6,340 nucleotides of DNA from Gemmatimonadales bacterium. Its GTDB lineage: Bacteria > Gemmatimonadota > Gemmatimonadetes > Gemmatimonadales > GWC2-71-9. Shown here piece by piece: positions 1 through 6,301 of the stretch. The notes below the pieces were generated by a model. That model did not search any database and was not told where the DNA came from. It worked only from the letters and a program-made list of their open reading frames with translations. The position numbers and the translations under genes were made by a program. Location of the stretch: assembly GCA_013003805.1 (NCBI GenBank), contig JABDII010000282.1:1-6340 (forward strand). The letters run 5' to 3'. Numbering within the stretch: position 1 is the stretch's first letter; each line of letters opens with the position of its first letter.

Positions 1-264
1 GAACAGGACCCCCGCCGCGCGGAGGCTCTGATCCGCCACCCCCCCCGGTTCCATCGCCCAGATGATGGCCCACGCCGCGATGGTGGCAAGCCACACCCAT
101 TGGCGCCGTGAGGAGGGACGCGTGAGAAGCAGCAGGCCAGCGAGCGGTCCGAGAAAGAAGACCACCATCACTGGCCAGCTGAGCAGGACATACCCACCTA
201 AGACGAACACGGAACCCAGCCGCTGCCGGGCCGCTCCCGGATCCGAAGGGTCTACAGCCGTCAG
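1..264 (-). CDS. Partial polytopic membrane protein, probably DUF2232/YybS-like (N-terminal 88 codons; runs off left edge)
   Basis: This frame is open from just inside the rpsR stop to the left edge, ending on a codon boundary at base 1. The translation is strongly hydrophobic: one or two membrane segments at about residues 19-48 (including LGGYVLLSWPVMVVFFLGPL), a basic loop (RPSSRRQW), a Trp-rich segment (VWLATIAAWAIIWAM), and the start of a further stretch (LRAAGVLF). No ATG or TTG is available. CTG at 264-262 overlaps the rpsR TGA and has AAGGG 9 bases upstream, so it is my preferred start, giving MTAVDPSD. GTG at 210-208 is the alternative but lacks a Shine-Dalgarno sequence and would begin just at the first membrane segment. 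The identity rests on position: a DUF2232 membrane protein often sits between rpsR and rplI. The membrane character is seen; the family is inferred. An 8-base G run lies in the coding strand at 46-39. Confidence 0.6.
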   Translation of the reverse strand, partial: MTAVDPSDPGAARQRLGSVFVLGGYVLLSWPVMVVFFLGPLAGLLLLTRPSSRRQWVWLATIAAWAIIWAMEPGGVADQSLRAAGVLF

Positions 265-482
265 CCGCTATGACCCTTGATGTACGGCAGCAACGCCAGT
301 TCCCGGGCTCGTTTGATGGCGGTACTCAGTTGCCGCTGATGCCGGGCACAGGTGCCGGATAACCGACTGGGCAAGATTTTGCCTCGCTCCGTCAAAAACC
401 GGGATAGCGTGCGGTCGTCTTTGTAATCGATGACCCGCATGCCCGACTCGCAAATGGTGCAGGTCTTCTGTCGCCGTCTCAT
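261..482 (-). CDS. rpsR: 30S ribosomal protein S18
   Basis: Small-subunit ribosomal protein that pairs with S6 on the platform of the 30S subunit. The 73-residue product is normal length and carries the family core: IDYKDDRTLSRFL at 18-30, GKILPSRLSGTCARHQRQL at 34-52, and a C-terminal basic helix (AIKRARELALLPYI). Cys8, Cys11, Cys45 and His48 form a CxxC...CxxH set, suggesting the zinc-binding form of S18 rather than the cysteine-poor form known from many bacteria; zinc binding is inferred. The ATG overlaps the rpsF stop in an ATGA arrangement, so translation is probably coupled to rpsF, matching the 1:1 need for the S6:S18 heterodimer. The next gene appears to start inside its stop codon. 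Confidence 0.97.
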   Translation of the reverse strand: MRRRQKTCTICESGMRVIDYKDDRTLSRFLTERGKILPSRLSGTCARHQRQLSTAIKRARELALLPYIKGHSG

Positions 483-853
483 TCGGGGCTCCCCCCGGAC
501 TCACCGGCCGGAGCGGCTGCCGTGACCGCCTTTTCGGCGGGAGCTTCCTCGGGAGCGCTCTCCTGCGCCGGGCCTTCGTTGGCAACCACCAAGAACCGGA
601 GCACGCTGTCGTCCAGCTTGACGGCGCGCTCGTACTCGGGCAATGCCTCGGGGTTGGTCTCGAACCGGGCGATCACGTAGTAGCCCATGTCGTGCTTGCG
701 AACCGGATAGGCGAGCGTGCGCTTGCCCCAATGGTCGAGCCCAGGGGGCTCGTTGAGCGCGAGCAAAGTGTGGAACTGGTCCAGGCGTTGAGTGATCGCG
801 GCTTCGTCGAGGGCGGAGTCGAAAATGTAGACCGCCTCGTATTGACGGGTCAT
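479..853 (-). CDS. rpsF: 30S ribosomal protein S6
   Basis: Small-subunit protein that binds 16S rRNA with S18. The 124-residue product has the S6 ferredoxin-like core at about 1-93: YEAVYIFDS at the N-terminus, WGKRTLAYPVRK at 42-53, GYYVIARFE at 57-65, and the closing motif YERAVKLDDSVLRFLVV at 74-90. Residues 94-124 form a low-complexity Ala/Glu/Pro/Gly tail, a variable and probably disordered extension common in S6. The start is the ATG at 853-851, preceded by a purine-rich AAGGAAGG about 5 bases upstream. It is the first gene of the rpsF-rpsR-membrane protein cassette. Because the gene beyond it on the right is on the opposite strand, its promoter should lie in 854-1058. Confidence 0.97.
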   Translation of the reverse strand: MTRQYEAVYIFDSALDEAAITQRLDQFHTLLALNEPPGLDHWGKRTLAYPVRKHDMGYYVIARFETNPEALPEYERAVKLDDSVLRFLVVANEGPAQESAPEEAPAEKAVTAAAPAGESGGSPE

Positions 854-876
854 ACCACCTTCCTTTGGTCTCGTCG

Positions 877-903
877 CCCCGGCCCAGGTGTGAGGGGCCG
901 AGG
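877..903 (-). promoter_or_regulatory. GC-rich hairpin in the rpsF leader (candidate regulatory structure)
   Basis: In the minus-strand transcript, CCTCGGCCC and GGGCCGGGG can pair as a 9-bp stem (one G-U) around a 9-base loop, CTCACACCT, ending about 23 bases before the rpsF start. There is no U-run after it, so it is not an intrinsic terminator. rpsF leaders in several bacterial groups carry an RNA element bound by the S6:S18 complex for autoregulation; that is established elsewhere, but I cannot match this stem to that motif. A regulatory role is conjecture. In a GC-rich genome such a stem may also arise by chance. Confidence 0.3.
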
Positions 904-1058
904 AGGGAATATGTCGGTAACACCATAACTTAAGAGGGCTCGGACCGGGAAGGAAGCCCGCACGAATGGAGCGTTCGGGAGAGCAGGTGGATTCCTCTCA
1001 GGGCCACCCACGGCGCCCGGGGGTTAGATTTGCCGGTTCTCATCACACCGGGAAGCGT

Positions 1059-1727
1059 ATGACTGAGTCACGCCTCGAGATCGTGTCCATTCAGGTCGGA
1101 CTGCCAGAGCAGCTCGGACAGGCCGGAGCGGAAGACCCGCTCGATCGTCCTTGGGTCAGCGCCATCAACAAGCGGCCGATCGCTGGGAAAGTCTGGCTGG
1201 GCCGGGAGGGGCTCGAGGGTGATGGGCAGGCCGATCTCCGCCACCACGGGGGGCCGGATCGCGCCCTCTTGGGCTACTCAGCCGAGCACTACCCGCTCTG
1301 GGCCCGGGAACTGGGACGCGCCGATTTGGGACCCGGCACCTTCGGTGAGAACCTCACCATTCGCGGCCTCACCGAGGACACGGTGTGCGTGGGAGATCGG
1401 TTCTCCGCCGGAGATGCCGTGATCGAGGTGACGCAGCCGCGCCAGCCGTGCCAGAACCTGGCCCGCAAGCTCCACGTGCCGGATATGGTCAACCGAGTCG
1501 AAGCTCGGGGACGCGGGGGATGGTATCTCCGGGTGATTCACGAAGGGTGGCTTCGGTCCGGACTGCCGCTCCGGCTGGTGGACCACCCCCATCCAGAGTG
1601 GACCATCCGCGAGGCCGCGCGCGTGTATCAGCAACGCGGGCGCGAGCCTGGCCCTGCCGCGCGGCTCGCGGCGTGCCCGGCTCTCTCGAGCGACTGGCGG
1701 GAGACGCTGGCCTCTGCCGGATCCTGA
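1059..1727 (+). CDS. MOSC-domain protein, YiiM-like
   Basis: The 222-residue product closely follows the YiiM layout (E. coli YiiM is about 224 residues). It has an N-terminal strand (EIVSIQVG), then GLEGDGQADLRHHGGPDRAL at 51-70, where LEGD and HGGPD(R)A are family hallmarks, YSAEHYPLWARELG at 73-86, FGENLTIRGLTED at 95-107, and QPRQPCQNL at 126-134 with the conserved candidate functional cysteine Cys131. A C-terminal part (about 176-222) corresponds to the YiiM three-helix domain. MOSC domains are related to the molybdenum-cofactor sulfurase C-terminus; YiiM proteins are linked to molybdenum-cofactor-dependent detoxification of N-hydroxylated compounds, but this member's substrate is unknown. 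The start chosen is ATG 1059, with GGGAAG just upstream. An in-frame ATG at 966 would add a 31-residue extension unlike the family. It is the only plus-strand gene here, interrupting a minus-strand block, and it ends 22 bases from the ychF stop. Confidence 0.92.
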   Translation: MTESRLEIVSIQVGLPEQLGQAGAEDPLDRPWVSAINKRPIAGKVWLGREGLEGDGQADLRHHGGPDRALLGYSAEHYPLWARELGRADLGPGTFGENLTIRGLTEDTVCVGDRFSAGDAVIEVTQPRQPCQNLARKLHVPDMVNRVEARGRGGWYLRVIHEGWLRSGLPLRLVDHPHPEWTIREAARVYQQRGREPGPAARLAACPALSSDWRETLASAGS

Positions 1728-1749
1728 CTGACCGACATCGGACGCGGCG

Positions 1750-2847
1750 TCAGACGTTAAACCGGAACAGGATAATGTCGCCGTCGGAGATGACGTAGTC
1801 CTTCCCCTCGGAGCGAATCAGGCCCTGGTCTCGTGCCTGCTTCCACCCGCCCGCGCGAACGAGATCATCGTAGGACACCGTCTCAGCCCGAATGAACCCA
1901 CGCTGAAAATCGGTGTGAATCTCACCGGCCGCTTCAAATGCCGTCTCGCCCCGGTGGATGGTCCACGCCCGGACCTGCTTCTCACCGGTGGTGAAGAAGC
2001 TGAGCAAGCCCAACAAGTGGTAGGCCGCATGGGTGAGGCGGTCGAGGCCGGTTTCGGGCACGCCGAGCGCCTCGAGGTACTCCCGCTGCTCGTCCGGCAA
2101 GAGGCTCAGGAGGTCTGCCTCCATCTGAGCGGAAAACGTGATGACCTCGGCGGGTTCGTGAGACGCGGCGATGGCAGCCTCGAGCGCCTGGACCGCGGGA
2201 TTACCGCCGGCGATGTCCTCCTCGGCCACATTCGCGGCATACAGCTCCGGCTTGGTTGTGAGCAGGTTGAGGGATCGAAACGCCGGCCGCTCCTCGTCGC
2301 TGGGTGTGAAGGCCCGGGCCGGCTTGCCCTCGGCCAGCACGGCCTCGAGGCGCTCCAGCATGGCGACTTCGAGTCGTGCCTGCTCGTCGCCCGACCGGGC
2401 GGCGCGCTCGGTCTTCTCCAATCGCTTCTCCACCGTGGCCAGATCAGCCAGGCCCAGCTCGACCAGGACGATCTCCCGGTCGCGCACGGCGTCGACCGTC
2501 GCCATGACGTGTTGGATACAGTCGGTCTCGAAGCAGCGGACCACATGCACGATCGCGTCCACCTCACGGATGTGCCCGAGGAATTTGTTGCCGAGTCCCT
2601 CGCCTTCGCTCGCGCCCTTCACCAGGCCGGCGATATCCACAAACTCGATCGTGGCCGGGATGGTCTCCTGGGGCTGGACGATCTTGGTCAGGACATCCAA
2701 TCGGGGATCGTGGACGGGAACGATGCCGGTGTTGGGTTCTATCGTAGCAAAGGGGTAGTTGGCCACGAGCGCGCCGGCTGATGTGAGCGCGTTGAACAGC
2801 GTGGACTTCCCGACATTCGGAAGTCCGATGATGCCTAGGCGGAGCAT
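1750..2847 (-). CDS. ychF: Ribosome-binding ATPase YchF (OLA1 family)
   Basis: Universally conserved P-loop protein of the Obg-related group that binds ATP rather than GTP, associates with ribosomes and is implicated in translation and stress responses. The 365-residue length is standard. Visible elements in order: P-loop GLPNVGKS at 8-15, switch II DIAGLVKGASEGEGLGNKF at 71-89, His113 (QHV) at the place of the catalytic histidine, a charged helical coiled-coil segment at about 120-175, and NVAE at 206-209 in place of the GTPase NKxD motif, which is the family's ATP-specificity signature. A C-terminal TGS domain follows from about 280 (FFTTGEKQVRAWTIHRG, then DFQRGFIRAE). The ATG start matches the family N-terminus (MLRLGIIGLPNVGKS). 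No Shine-Dalgarno is visible: the bases before the ATG are pyrimidine-rich (CCTCTCCCC). A heptad inverted repeat ends only 9 bases upstream and may influence its translation. Confidence 0.97.
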   Translation of the reverse strand: MLRLGIIGLPNVGKSTLFNALTSAGALVANYPFATIEPNTGIVPVHDPRLDVLTKIVQPQETIPATIEFVDIAGLVKGASEGEGLGNKFLGHIREVDAIVHVVRCFETDCIQHVMATVDAVRDREIVLVELGLADLATVEKRLEKTERAARSGDEQARLEVAMLERLEAVLAEGKPARAFTPSDEERPAFRSLNLLTTKPELYAANVAEEDIAGGNPAVQALEAAIAASHEPAEVITFSAQMEADLLSLLPDEQREYLEALGVPETGLDRLTHAAYHLLGLLSFFTTGEKQVRAWTIHRGETAFEAAGEIHTDFQRGFIRAETVSYDDLVRAGGWKQARDQGLIRSEGKDYVISDGDIILFRFNV

Positions 2848-2856
2848 GGGGAGAGG

Positions 2857-2925
2857 CTATCGGCTAACAGCTAACGGCTAACGGGAGGCAGCTCAAACCG
2901 ATAGCCGTTAGCCGATAGCAGCTAG
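2857..2925. repeat. Inverted array of 7-base units between hppA and ychF
   Basis: On the plus strand, 2857-2884 is four successive heptads: CTATCGG, CTAACAG, CTAACGG, CTAACGG. After a 13-base spacer, 2898-2925 reads CCGATAG, CCGTTAG, CCGATAG, CAGCTAG, which are the reverse complements of CTATCGG, CTAACGG, CTATCGG and CTAGCTG. The arms can therefore fold with a 13-base loop. The inner 14 positions pair at 13, and the full 28 positions at 23; sliding by one heptad gives 19 of 21. In the minus-strand transcript the hairpin ends 9 bases before the ychF ATG and begins 24 bases after the hppA stop. No U-tract follows it. It is not coding in any convincing way. Its role could be a dispersed repeat, an RNA stability or attenuation element, or a protein-binding site; none is proven. 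Confidence 0.8.
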
Positions 2926-2949
2926 TCCAAAGTCGATAATTGCATGCGT

Positions 2950-5013
2950 CTACAAGCTCGCGAACCACGGCGCCAGCACCAGCGACACGACCGACATGAG
3001 CTTGATGAGAATGTTCATGGACGGTCCCGAGGTGTCCTTGAACGGATCGCCGACGGTGTCGCCCACGACGGCTGCCTTGTGCGGGTCGGATCCCTTGCCA
3101 CCGTATTCACCACTCTCGATGTACTTCTTGGCGTTGTCCCACGCGCCACCGGCGTTGGCCATGAAGAGTGCCAGGAGTACGCCGGCGAGCGTCGCACCAC
3201 CGAGCAGACCGCCCAGCGCCTGGACGCCGAGGAAGTAGCCGACCAGGACCGGAGCGATGACCGCTGTGACACCCGGCAGAATCATCTCTCTCAACGCGGC
3301 GCGCGTCGAGATGTCGACGCAGCGGGCGCTGTCGGGCTTGCCGGTCCCTTCCATGAGGCCGGGGATCTCGCGAAACTGGCGGCGCACTTCCTCGACCATG
3401 CCGGCAGCGGCCCGCCCAACCGCCGTCATGGTCATGGCACCGATGGCGAACGGAAGGGTCCCGCCAATGAAGAGGCCGATCACGACCATGGGGTTGACCA
3501 GGTCGAGGGACAGCACCTCGCCCGGCGGGCTCACGGCGGTGGCGAAGGCCGAGAAGAGCGCCAAGGCAGTCAGCGCGGCCGACCCGATGGCGAAGCCCTT
3601 GCCCATGGCGGCGGTGGTATTCCCGAGCGCGTCGAGGCCGTCGGTAATCTTCCGGACCTCGGGGCCGAGGTGGCTCATCTCTGATATGCCGCCGGCGTTG
3701 TCCGCCACCGGGCCATAGGCGTCGACGCTCATGGTGACACCCACCGTCGCGAGCATTCCCACGGCGGCGATCGCGATGCCGTAGAGATCGGCCGACCGAT
3801 AGGAGACGAAGATCGCGGCTGAGATGAGGAGCAACGGCAGCACTGCCGACTTGAGCCCTACCGCGATGCCGGCGATGATATTGGTCGCCGGACCGGTGAG
3901 CGACGCGTTCGCGATGTCGCGAATCGGTTTGGCCGCGGTGTAGTACTCGGTCACGAGCCCGATCAAGATGCCCGCGACGGTCCCGGCAACGACGGCGTAG
4001 AAGGGGCCGATGGCCGGCTTGCCTGCCATGCCGAGCGGCAGCCGTGTGGTCAGCCAGTACGCGGCCACCATGAAGAGACCCGCCGCGATGAAGGTGGTGA
4101 GCCGGAGTGCGCCGGCGGGAGAGCCGCGCTCGAGGAGCTTCATCGAACCGATTCCGATGACCGATGCAACCAGTCCGGCGAGGATCATCGTGATGGGGAG
4201 TGCCACCGCGTTCGCGCGAAATTCGAGGGGAATCACGGGGCTGGTTGCCGCGAGTGCGATCGTCGCGATGACTGCGCCAACGTAGCTCTCGAAGATGTCG
4301 GCCCCCATGCCCGCGACGTCGCCGACGTTATCTCCCACGTTGTCCGCGATAGTGGCTGGGTTGCGCGGGTCGTCTTCGGGAATGCCGGCTTCCACTTTCC
4401 CGACCAGGTCGGCGCCGACATCGGCCGCCTTGGTGTAGATGCCACCGCCGACGCGAGCGAACAGGGCGATCGACGACGCCCCCATGGCGAAGCCGCTGAT
4501 GATCTCGCTGAAGCCCTTGAACATCTCCGCGCTGACGAGCGCATCGTCGAGCACGAGATAGGCCACCGTGCCGATGCCGAGGAGTCCGAGCGAGGCAACA
4601 GCGAGCCCCATCACCGCGCCCCCGTTGAAGGCGACCCGTAGGGCCTTGGCCTGCCCGCTGTCTCGCGCGGCCTCGGAGGTACGCACATTGGCCTTGGTGG
4701 CCGACTTCATGCCGAAGAAGCCGGCGCCGACGGAGCAGACCCCGCCGAAGATGTAAGCGAGGGCGGTGTTCCGGCCCACGGCGACGGCGAGCAGAACCGC
4801 GACGACCATCAGAAACGGGAACAGGACCAAATACTCGCGCTTGAGGAACGCCATTGCGCCGGATTCGATGGCAGCGGCCAGCTCCCGCATCGTCTCGGAA
4901 CCGTCCGCCTGGCGCTTGACGTAGAGGTAAATCAGGAACGCGATCGCGAGGCCCGCGAGGCCACCCACGGCAGCGACGAGAGTGTATTGCACGAGTTGGG
5001 CGAGTTCGGTCAC
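2950..5013 (-). CDS. hppA: Membrane-bound ion-translocating pyrophosphatase (predicted K+-dependent class)
   Basis: Integral membrane pump that couples hydrolysis of pyrophosphate to export of H+ or Na+. The 687-residue product is multi-spanning (the family has about 16 helices). The catalytic set is intact: DVGADLVGKVE at 198-208, DPRNPATIADNVGDNVGD at 215-232, and near the C-terminus VVGDTVGDPFKDTSGPS followed by MNILIKL. Between GNTT and GKG the residues are Ala468 and Gly471; K+-independent enzymes have Lys and usually Thr there, so this should be a K+-stimulated enzyme. Glu242 in the segment ADIFES occupies the gate position used by Na+ pumps and by some K+-dependent H+ pumps, so the transported ion cannot be assigned. 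The start is GTG 5013-5011, with GGAGGAG ending 2 bases before it and only 10 bases after the pth stop, implying cotranscription with pth. No other start fits the hydrophobic N-terminus. Confidence 0.96.
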   Translation of the reverse strand: MTELAQLVQYTLVAAVGGLAGLAIAFLIYLYVKRQADGSETMRELAAAIESGAMAFLKREYLVLFPFLMVVAVLLAVAVGRNTALAYIFGGVCSVGAGFFGMKSATKANVRTSEAARDSGQAKALRVAFNGGAVMGLAVASLGLLGIGTVAYLVLDDALVSAEMFKGFSEIISGFAMGASSIALFARVGGGIYTKAADVGADLVGKVEAGIPEDDPRNPATIADNVGDNVGDVAGMGADIFESYVGAVIATIALAATSPVIPLEFRANAVALPITMILAGLVASVIGIGSMKLLERGSPAGALRLTTFIAAGLFMVAAYWLTTRLPLGMAGKPAIGPFYAVVAGTVAGILIGLVTEYYTAAKPIRDIANASLTGPATNIIAGIAVGLKSAVLPLLLISAAIFVSYRSADLYGIAIAAVGMLATVGVTMSVDAYGPVADNAGGISEMSHLGPEVRKITDGLDALGNTTAAMGKGFAIGSAALTALALFSAFATAVSPPGEVLSLDLVNPMVVIGLFIGGTLPFAIGAMTMTAVGRAAAGMVEEVRRQFREIPGLMEGTGKPDSARCVDISTRAALREMILPGVTAVIAPVLVGYFLGVQALGGLLGGATLAGVLLALFMANAGGAWDNAKKYIESGEYGGKGSDPHKAAVVGDTVGDPFKDTSGPSMNILIKLMSVVSLVLAPWFASL

Positions 5014-5023
5014 AGCTCCTCCA

Positions 5024-5589
5024 TCAACGGTTGTACGTGTTCATGGCCGGTTCGATGCCTTCGGCTAACCACTTCTCCACCGCGTCCGCCATCACGTCGA
5101 GCTGGCCCTCGAGGATGCGATCCTCCTCGGGCGTGAACGGGCTCAAGACATAATCGGCCAGATCGTCGATGTCGTCCGGCACGGGGCCGACTCCAATCCG
5201 CAGGCGTCCGTAATCCTGCCGCAAGAGGGCGGCTTCGATGCTCTTCAACCCGTTGTGCCCTCCGGCACTCCCGCGGGCCCGCAGGCGAAACCGACCGAGT
5301 GGCAGGGCCGCCTCATCGACGAGTACCAACAATTCCTGGCTCGGCTCGAAGGCCGGATGTGCACGGAGCGGGGCCAACACCGCCCCGCTCCGGTTCATGT
5401 ACGTCAGGGGTTTGATCAGGCGGCACTCATGGCCGTGGCGCCGCGCGATGCCCTGTCGTCGACCGCCATCCGCTTGAGCGGTCCGACGTCCCAGCGCTCC
5501 ACCAGATGGTCGAGCAACCGATACCCGGCGTTGTGTCGGGTTCCAGCGTATTCCGGCCCGGGGTTGCCGAGCCCCACGATGATGCGCAG
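5024..5589 (-). CDS. pth: Peptidyl-tRNA hydrolase, split by an apparent -1 frameshift; CTG start proposed
   Basis: Pth cleaves peptidyl-tRNA released from stalled ribosomes and is normally essential. The N-terminal part (5589 down to a TGA at 5418-5416) reads RIIVGLGNPGPEYAGTRHNAG and then RLLDHLVERW, with catalytic-site Asn9 and His19. The remainder is in another frame, recognisable from about 5461 to the TGA at 5026-5024: RLIKPLTYMNRSG, LLVLVDEAALPLGRFRLR, GSAGGHNGLKSIE, YGRLRIGVG. It supplies the other conserved residues (Asn of TYMN, Asp of VDE, Asn of GGHNG). From CTG 5589 to the stop is 566 bases, one short of 189 codons, so a single missing base near 5425-5485 would restore a normal 188-residue enzyme. 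The start is constrained by the rplY TAG at 5601-5599, in the same frame. CTG 5589 is the only plausible codon before VGLGNPG; GTG 5577 would cut into the first strand. The Shine-Dalgarno is weak. An assembly error is the simplest explanation; a true mutation or recoding is possible. Confidence 0.88.
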
Positions 5590-5598
5590 CGGTCGGCT

Positions 5599-6282
5599 CT
5601 ACTGCTCTTCCGTCTCTTCCTCGGCCTTCGGCTTTCGAATGAGTTCCGGTTCGGCGGCCTCCTCGACCTCGGCCTCGATCTCGACCCCTTCTTCTTCTGC
5701 GACAACCGGCTCTTCGACGGCCCGCGGTGCGACCACGGAACAAATGGCGATGTCGGGATCATTGAGGATCTCGACATCGACCAATCGGATGTCGCGAACA
5801 TAGAGGGCATCGCCGATGTTCAGATCGGTTACGTCGAGATCGACCGCCTGCGGGATGTTGCGGGGGAGCACCTTGATGTCGAGCTCGCGTAAGGCCTGGT
5901 CGAGAACCCCGCCGTCGTTCCTGACGCCCGCAGGCGATCCTTCGAGATGGATCGGGACGGACAGCTGGATCTGCTCGCCGGCATGGACCTCGTACAGATC
6001 GACGTGGAGAATGTCCTCGGGGCGAAGTGGGTTCCGTTGAAGTTCCCGGATCAACGCCTGCACCGGCTTGCCGTCATCGACTGAGATATCAAAGAGCTTG
6101 CTCGAGGCGCCGCCCTTCGACAGCAGGCGTTGGAACGCCATGGCGTCGATGGTGATGGGCTCGGTTTCCCGCCCGCGCCCGTACAAGACCCCAGGGAGTT
6201 TCCCGAGACGGCGGAGCGAACGGGCCGCTTCCTTGCCGCTGGTCTCTCGACGGGCCACTGCCAACTCTGCGTTCTGCGCCAT
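5599..6282 (-). CDS. rplY: 50S ribosomal protein L25/general stress protein CTC
   Basis: Large-subunit protein that binds 5S rRNA. The 227-residue product is the long CTC/TL5 form. It has an N-terminal L25 domain at about 5-95 (ARRETSGKEAARSLRRLGK, then LPGVLYGRG at 29-37, and the strand pair LIRELQRNPLRPEDILHVDLY at 77-97, given here by its ends LIREL and HVDLY), followed by a C-terminal beta domain at about 100-187 (VPIHLEGSPAGV, LDIKVLPRNIP). Residues 188-227 form a very acidic Glu-rich tail, probably disordered. ATG 6282 is preceded by GAAGGA about 7 bases upstream. It lies 19 bases after the prs stop and 9 bases before the proposed pth start, the usual prs-rplY-pth order. The stop is TAG, and pth continues in the same frame. 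Confidence 0.96.
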   Translation of the reverse strand: MAQNAELAVARRETSGKEAARSLRRLGKLPGVLYGRGRETEPITIDAMAFQRLLSKGGASSKLFDISVDDGKPVQALIRELQRNPLRPEDILHVDLYEVHAGEQIQLSVPIHLEGSPAGVRNDGGVLDQALRELDIKVLPRNIPQAVDLDVTDLNIGDALYVRDIRLVDVEILNDPDIAICSVVAPRAVEEPVVAEEEGVEIEAEVEEAAEPELIRKPKAEEETEEQ

Positions 6283-6301
6283 GATTCAGTCCTTCGGTCG
6301 A

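Noticed and set aside
39..46. Run of eight C (G in the coding strand) in the left-edge membrane gene, possible phase-variation tract
   Set aside because: The frame stays open across it and only 13 codons lie beyond; in GC-rich DNA this run alone is weak evidence.
905..960. Sigma-70-type promoter for rpsF
   Set aside because: Candidates such as TATGGT with an upstream TTCCCG match the consensus too poorly to report.
966..1058. Upstream ATG extending the MOSC protein by 31 residues
   Set aside because: The extension is not hydrophobic or family-like and has no good Shine-Dalgarno; the family N-terminus matches the ATG at 1059.
1728..1749. Intrinsic terminator between the convergent MOSC and ychF genes
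   Set aside because: Only a weak 5-base CTGAC/GTCAG pairing is seen across the gap, with no U-run.
1915..2781. Long plus-strand open frame (288 codons) opposite ychF
   Set aside because: It is antisense to an intact, motif-complete ychF and its translation resembles no family I know; long antisense frames are expected in GC-rich coding DNA.
2944..3684. Plus-strand open frame (246 codons) opposite the 3' part of hppA
   Set aside because: Low-complexity His/Arg/Asp/Gly-rich translation antisense to a conserved gene, with no motif or ribosome-binding site; a shadow frame.
5419..5485. Programmed -1 frameshift in pth
   Set aside because: No X XXY YYZ slippery heptamer is visible where the frames meet, and programmed shifting is not established for pth; a one-base error is simpler, though not proven.
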